A DNA stretch of 10,787 nt from an uncultured Anaerosporobacter sp. (GTDB taxonomy: Bacteria > Bacillota > Clostridia > Lachnospirales > Lachnospiraceae). The translations under genes were made by a program, and so were the position numbers. The stretch's first letter is position 1; every line of letters begins with the position of its first letter. The notes under the pieces are model-generated. The model was not told the origin of the DNA. It did not search any database and worked only from the letters and a program-made list of their open reading frames with translations. The DNA lies in assembly GCA_945787925.1 (NCBI GenBank), contig CALZJY010000034.1, positions 1 to 10,787 of the forward strand, read 5' to 3'. Shown in pieces: positions 8,029 to 10,787 of this stretch.

Positions 8029-8074
8029 AATGCCTCCTAGCATCGGTCAATGAGGCCAAATACTAAGAGGCATT
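8029..8074. terminator. Inverted repeat after the alarmone synthetase gene, possible terminator
   Basis: AATGCCTCCTAG (8029-8040) pairs with CTAAGAGGCATT (8063-8074) at 11 of 12 positions around a 22-nt loop. It starts 5 bp past the synthetase stop codon. On the minus strand the stem is followed by GTTTC rather than a clean T run, so intrinsic termination would be weak. A smaller overlapping hairpin (AGAGG 8066-8070 with CCTCT 8077-8081) competes with it. Confidence 0.4.
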
Positions 8075-8079
8075 TTCCT

Positions 8080-9069
8080 CTAATCAATTAAATCATTTTG
8101 AAACCTAGATAAATGCTCATATGGCAAGATCAAACGACCACGATATAACCCGCAGCCATCATTAATCAGACTGTTATTCATCGCAGAGAACATATTGACA
8201 TCTAATTTATATAGCTCTACCTGTTGTAACAGCATTCCCCTTTCATAAGCCTCATCAAAATAAATGCATTCGCCTTTTGGAATTTCATCCCTTCTTGCAC
8301 GCTCCATCTTCTGACGTTTTTCATATCCGAGATGATTTGCTGGTCCGATTTCGGCATAATCATCCATTTCTTTCGTACGTAGCTGTACTTCGATATAACA
8401 ATGAGCAATACTATCATAGAATGTGATATGAAGAGAACGATACCCATAAGGACTTGGATTCCAAATATAGTCTCGATAATATGGACGCACCGCCTGTTCT
8501 AGGAGTGGCGATACCTTGTCCTCCTCTATCCCGGAAGGCTCTGCACGAAATCCTCGCTGTTCTAGAAATGCTGGCAACTCGTTTGCAATCTTATATAAAT
8601 ACTTGATTTCCTCTGTTTCTCGATCCTCTTCCCTGTTCAGATTGCATTTCGGCATAGAAATTACAATCCGATATGCTATCAAATCTCGGAAACAATCCAA
8701 TCGCTTCTTTAGTTCTGGAACTGATGGATACGTTCCATGCTCCTTATAATACTCATAAATATACTCTACTACGTAGCCATTAAACTTTTCTTCTGCCCGA
8801 ATCAGCGACTTGATTCTCCCCTTAAATAGAAATGCAAGATGAGGATACTCATTTGCCATATATTTATAAAACTCTCGCATCCGTTGGGATTGGGATGTCA
8901 AGAAATCATTATGTTCTAACAGATTTGCAATCTGGATTAGGAAATTGCAATGAGCAAGATCCACCTCATTATGTGTCTGTATTGCAGATTTCCTTAAATC
9001 CTCTATGTACTTATGTAATATCTTAAGTACGGTGTCTCCAGAGTATAAATAATCGTTCAGTTTTATCAT
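8080..9069 (-). CDS. RelA/SpoT-domain (p)ppGpp synthetase, synthetase-only, extended small alarmone synthetase type
   Basis: Predicted to transfer pyrophosphate from ATP to GDP or GTP, giving the alarmones ppGpp/pppGpp. The 329-aa product carries the synthetase motifs in order: GRIKSLIRAEEK (84-95, basic nucleotide-binding segment), FRDLIAYRIV (127-136, Asp129 as metal-binding candidate), YGYRSLH (208-214), IEVQLRTKEMDDYAEIG (226-242, Glu227 as catalytic candidate) and NHLGYEK (245-251). No HD hydrolase, TGS or ACT domain is present, so it can make but not degrade alarmone. It is longer than typical small synthetases (about 200-260 aa): about 80 helical residues precede and 80 residues follow the catalytic core. 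The ribosome binding site (GGAAAGGG) ends 8 nt before the ATG. It lies 28 bp downstream of a zinc-ribbon gene and probably shares its promoter. A toxic alarmone synthetase of a toxin-antitoxin pair is an alternative to a housekeeping role. Confidence 0.85.
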   Translation of the reverse strand: MIKLNDYLYSGDTVLKILHKYIEDLRKSAIQTHNEVDLAHCNFLIQIANLLEHNDFLTSQSQRMREFYKYMANEYPHLAFLFKGRIKSLIRAEEKFNGYVVEYIYEYYKEHGTYPSVPELKKRLDCFRDLIAYRIVISMPKCNLNREEDRETEEIKYLYKIANELPAFLEQRGFRAEPSGIEEDKVSPLLEQAVRPYYRDYIWNPSPYGYRSLHITFYDSIAHCYIEVQLRTKEMDDYAEIGPANHLGYEKRQKMERARRDEIPKGECIYFDEAYERGMLLQQVELYKLDVNMFSAMNNSLINDGCGLYRGRLILPYEHLSRFQNDLID

Positions 9070-9097
9070 TCTGTTATCCCTTTCCTCTGTATTCTAC

Positions 9098-9286
9098 TTA
9101 AAACTCAAATGAACGTTTTTCCGTATGTGCAGTCCTACACTCACACTTATAACAATAAATATGCTTAATATGTCCTTTTTCCTTTTGCCTTCCTTCATGT
9201 CTTGGCAATGGAATTACTGCCCTGCATTCATTACAATAAAACTGACTAATGTCTAGAATGCTTCTTCTTACTCCTCTTATTCTCAT
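9098..9286 (-). CDS. Small zinc-ribbon protein of unknown function
   Basis: This 62-aa basic protein has two cysteine knuckles: CNEC (Cys18, Cys21) and CYKCEC (Cys45, Cys48, Cys50). A 23-residue arginine/lysine-rich spacer separates them (PLPRHEGRQKEKGHIKHIY), and His54 follows. The pattern fits one four-cysteine zinc ribbon. The N-terminus MRIRGVRRSILDIS is basic and may contact nucleic acid. Translation is well supported: AGAAGGAGA at 9298-9290 lies a few bases before the ATG. It is the first gene of a likely two-gene unit with the alarmone synthetase 28 bp downstream. Function is not recognised. RNA or DNA binding, regulation of the operon, or control of the synthetase (as an antitoxin) are possibilities suggested by context only. 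Confidence 0.75.
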   Translation of the reverse strand: MRIRGVRRSILDISQFYCNECRAVIPLPRHEGRQKEKGHIKHIYCYKCECRTAHTEKRSFEF

Positions 9287-9355
9287 TTTTTCTCCTTCTA
9301 TGCACTTTGTACGGTTGTTCTGCTATTGTTTCTGCAAAATTTTCCTTTTTAATAC

Positions 9356-9384
9356 ATTATATTTATACCTATCGTATAAAGCAA
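9356..9384 (-). promoter_or_regulatory. Promoter of the zinc-ribbon / alarmone synthetase operon
   Basis: On the minus strand: -35 TTGCTT (9384-9379), 17-bp spacer, -10 TATAAT (9361-9356). The predicted start is near 9349 with a leader of about 62 nt. It begins directly after the T run of the terminator of the upstream minus-strand gene, so the operon appears insulated from it. Confidence 0.68.
9362..9380. promoter_or_regulatory. Perfect dyad filling the -35/-10 spacer, probable operator
   Basis: TTTATAC (9362-9368), CTATC, GTATAAA (9374-9380): perfect 7-bp arms with a 5-bp centre. The dyad starts next to the -10 box and ends inside the -35 box of the zinc-ribbon/synthetase promoter. A dimer bound here would exclude RNA polymerase. 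No regulator gene is adjacent except the small zinc-ribbon protein itself, so autoregulation is possible but unproven. Confidence 0.5.
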
Positions 9385-9389
9385 GGCAA

Positions 9390-9430
9390 AAAAATAAGCA
9401 GTATTCATATACAGAACACTGCTTATTTTT
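9390..9430 (-). terminator. Intrinsic terminator after the CMD-family gene
   Basis: A perfect 13-bp stem pairs AAAAATAAGCAGT (9390-9402) with ACTGCTTATTTTT (9418-9430) around a 15-nt loop. On the minus strand the stem ends in a run of seven T (9394-9388), about 40 bp past the stop of the carboxymuconolactone-decarboxylase family gene. On the plus strand it also ends in five T. Confidence 0.88.
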
Positions 9431-9469
9431 ATTAAGTTGGTAGCTAACATTCAATATCCTGTATATAAT

Positions 9470-9859
9470 CTACTTCGTTAAATTAATCTTACGTTCTGCA
9501 AAAATCTTTTTTGCCACGAATATACCATTTAATACCTTCGGGAATCCTGTATAAGGAATACACTGAATAAATGTTTCGATGATTTTTTCTGGGGCAATCC
9601 CAACATTCAAAGAACCATTTATATGTACCTCTAACTGTGGCTCACATCCACCTGCCGTTAATAAACTGGTTATGGTAATCATTTCTCGTTCTTGCAGGCT
9701 AAGCTCGCTTCTTGGATATATATCCCCAAAGGCAAACTCAATAATATATTTGCCTACATCTGGTGCGACATCTTCAAGTGATTTTATAACATTTTCACCA
9801 CCCACTCCATCAATTTTTCTTAACTGCTCAATTCCTTTGTCAAAACGCGTCTGTTTCAT
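9470..9859 (-). CDS. Carboxymuconolactone decarboxylase / AhpD-like family protein
   Basis: A 129-aa all-helical protein of the CMD family, which includes gamma-carboxymuconolactone decarboxylase and the AhpD peroxidase partner. The core motif is LTAGGCEPQLEVHINGSLNVG (67-87), with Glu77 and His79 in the position of the family's E-x-H proton relay and Cys72 just upstream. The C-terminal IPYTGFPKVLNG (101-112) is also typical. There is no AhpD CxxC redox pair, so a CMD-type enzyme or a thiol-light oxidoreductase partner is more likely than alkyl hydroperoxide reduction. An aromatic beta-ketoadipate pathway is not expected in an anaerobe and no pathway genes are nearby, so the substrate is unknown. 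GGAGG is 9 nt before the ATG. It is divergent from a MerR-family gene whose predicted operator lies in its promoter, so it is almost certainly the regulator's target. Confidence 0.88.
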   Translation of the reverse strand: MKQTRFDKGIEQLRKIDGVGGENVIKSLEDVAPDVGKYIIEFAFGDIYPRSELSLQEREMITITSLLTAGGCEPQLEVHINGSLNVGIAPEKIIETFIQCIPYTGFPKVLNGIFVAKKIFAERKINLTK

Positions 9860-9892
9860 TTGCCTTTACCTCCTACATATTTTATAATTTAG

Positions 9893-9923
9893 AACATACT
9901 ACTTAAACCATAGTTTAAGTCAA
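9893..9923 (-). promoter_or_regulatory. MerR-type promoter of the CMD-family gene (19-bp spacer)
   Basis: On the minus strand: -35 TTGACT (9923-9918), a 19-bp spacer, -10 TATGTT (9898-9893). The overlong spacer, with a dyad inside it, is the hallmark of promoters activated by MerR-family proteins, which distort the DNA to realign the two boxes. Confidence 0.75.
9901..9920. promoter_or_regulatory. MerR-family operator
   Basis: ACTTAAACcataGTTTAAGT has perfect 8-bp arms (9901-9908 and 9913-9920) and a 4-bp centre. It overlaps the last bases of the -35 box and fills most of the 19-bp spacer of the CMD-family promoter. It is 25 bp upstream of the MerR-family ATG, so the regulator probably also controls itself. 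The CTTAAA/TTTAAG arms are common among Firmicute MerR regulators of stress or aldehyde genes. Confidence 0.82.
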
Positions 9924-9945
9924 GAACTTTTTTTGAGGTGAAATT

Positions 9946-10284
9946 ATGACAATAGGAGAAATATCAGAAAAGACTAATCTTCCCGAAAGCACACTGCGTT
10001 ACTATGAGAAAAAAGGGTTGATAAGAGTATCACGTGACCAAAATGGCAGACGTGATTATGAAGAAAGTGATATTGAATGGATCAAATTTATCCGACGCCT
10101 AAAAGAAACTGGCATGCCCCTAAAGGATATCCAGCTATACTCTGACTTACGATATCTTGGTAAAAGCACAATGCCAGAACGTTTGAATATTCTTCAATCA
10201 CATAGACAATATGTATTAGATCAGAAAATGAAATGGGAAGAACACATCACGCAAGAGTATATGGTAATGTACCTTTATGGGTAG
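9946..10284 (+). CDS. MerR-family transcriptional regulator, C-terminally altered
   Basis: A DNA-binding regulator of 112 aa. The N-terminus MTIGEISEKTNLPESTLRYYEKKGLI is a complete MerR winged helix-turn-helix, with the wing at NGRRDYEESD (33-42). The core continues through FIRRLKETGMPLKDIQLYSDL (48-68). The dimerisation helix starts near SHRQYVLDQKMKWEEHI (85-101). After about residue 101 family similarity stops, and the last 11 residues (TQEYMVMYLYG) are simply the wrong frame of an abortive-infection gene that overlaps from there. Family members are usually 120-140 aa, so the end of the coiled coil seems lost. Dimerisation could be weakened, though the helix is mostly present. GAGGTG lies 5 nt before the ATG. 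It is divergent from the CMD-family gene with a matching operator between them. No cysteine-rich metal site is visible. A clear promoter for this gene was not identified. Confidence 0.82.
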   Translation: MTIGEISEKTNLPESTLRYYEKKGLIRVSRDQNGRRDYEESDIEWIKFIRRLKETGMPLKDIQLYSDLRYLGKSTMPERLNILQSHRQYVLDQKMKWEEHITQEYMVMYLYG

Positions 10285-10739
10285 CAACCAATGCACTTAC
10301 ATTTGGACAGATTTCAAAAATGTATCAATATTCAACTTCTGATATCCGCACTAAGGTCAGTCTTAATTTCGCCAATATGTCAGAGGTTCAGTTACATCAG
10401 CTCATTCGTATTCTTGCAAGCTGTAGAAATGTATGTGCCCATAATGAACGGCTTTATTCCTTCCAGGTAAATGAAGCAATCCCTGATATGGTTTTACATA
10501 GTAAATTGCAGCTACCACAGAAAAAGGGGCAATATACTATCGGCAAGAAAGACCTGTTTGCAGTAGTAATAGCTCTACGTTATCTCATAGATAATCAAGA
10601 ATTTAAGCTGTTTAAAACAGAGCTCAAGCGATTGATTAATTCTGTTCTCAAAAACTGCCCTCATATCAGTCAGGAATTGCTATTTTCGAAAATGGGATTC
10701 CCTGCGAACTGGGAGAAAATTGTGCGTTATAAAAAGTAG
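10233..10739 (+). pseudogene. C-terminal half of an Abi_2-family (AbiD/AbiF-like, HEPN) abortive infection protein
   Basis: The reading frame from the ATG at 10233 gives 168 aa. From about residue 7 it matches the second half of Abi_2 proteins: YGNVPLWVATNALTFGQIS (10-28), then LASCRNVCAHNERLY (61-75), whose R-x4-H (Arg65, His70) is the HEPN ribonuclease-type motif, and FPANWEKI near the end. Abi_2 proteins are about 300 aa and act in phage defence by abortive infection; here the N-terminal half is missing. The frame is closed by a TAG at 10203, there is no ribosome binding site before the ATG, and the start overlaps the altered end of the MerR gene in another frame. The simplest reading is a deletion that joined the two genes. 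Expression by re-initiation or frameshifting from the MerR gene cannot be excluded. No terminator is visible in the 48 bases after its stop. Confidence 0.72.
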
Positions 10740-10787
10740 TTGATTTCTTGCCATTCACAATTTATAGTATATGTGGTTGTGCTGTGT

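Noticed and set aside
9249..9443. A 64-codon plus-strand frame opposite the zinc-ribbon gene start.
   Set aside because: It overlaps the well-supported zinc-ribbon gene, its promoter and the terminator at 9390-9430, and has no ribosome binding site.
1..10787. CRISPR array, insertion sequence, tRNA or rRNA gene.
   Set aside because: No regularly spaced repeats, transposase, terminal inverted repeats with target duplication, or tRNA-like cloverleaf were found on reading both strands.

Overview
The window looks like chromosomal DNA from a low-GC anaerobic Firmicute, most likely a clostridium of the Lachnospiraceae / Clostridium phytofermentans type. This is inferred from the AT-rich sequence, AGGAGG-type ribosome binding sites, TTGACA/TATAAT promoters with 17-bp spacers, a single-chain pyruvate:ferredoxin oxidoreductase and the paired clostridial families. 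No species can be named from the sequence alone.

Layout. Positions 1-2318 (-) hold the N-terminal two thirds of pyruvate:ferredoxin oxidoreductase (nifJ), cut by the window edge. A 240-bp divergent promoter region follows, with a 13-bp direct repeat around the nifJ promoter. Positions 2559-4631 and 4727-6820 (+) hold two tandem paralogous polytopic membrane proteins of GT-C glycosyltransferase type. Each carries a C-terminal extracytoplasmic tail that looks like a degenerate ricin-type beta-trefoil, and each has its own promoter. A perfect 17-bp hairpin (6827-6870) serves as terminator both for this pair and for the convergent cysK (6879-7817, -). The cysK promoter carries a perfect inverted repeat over its -35 box.

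Positions 8080-9286 (-) hold a two-gene unit: a 62-aa zinc-ribbon protein followed by a synthetase-only RelA/SpoT-type (p)ppGpp synthetase. It is driven by a promoter whose spacer is filled by a perfect dyad. Positions 9470-9859 (-) hold a carboxymuconolactone-decarboxylase family protein. It is divergent from a MerR-family regulator (9946-10284, +), and between them lies a textbook MerR promoter: a 19-bp spacer with a 20-bp dyad. The MerR gene loses family similarity near residue 101 and runs straight into the C-terminal half of an Abi_2-family (HEPN, RNVCAH motif) phage-defence protein in another frame. This looks like a deletion scar.

How the parts relate. nifJ and cysK are core metabolism (pyruvate to acetyl-CoA plus reduced ferredoxin; sulfide into cysteine). 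The membrane pair probably transfers sugars from a polyprenyl carrier at the cell surface. The alarmone synthetase unit and the MerR/CMD/Abi segment look like accessory stress-response DNA. The items most worth checking are the glycosyltransferase/beta-trefoil fusion, the zinc-ribbon plus alarmone synthetase operon, and the MerR-Abi junction.
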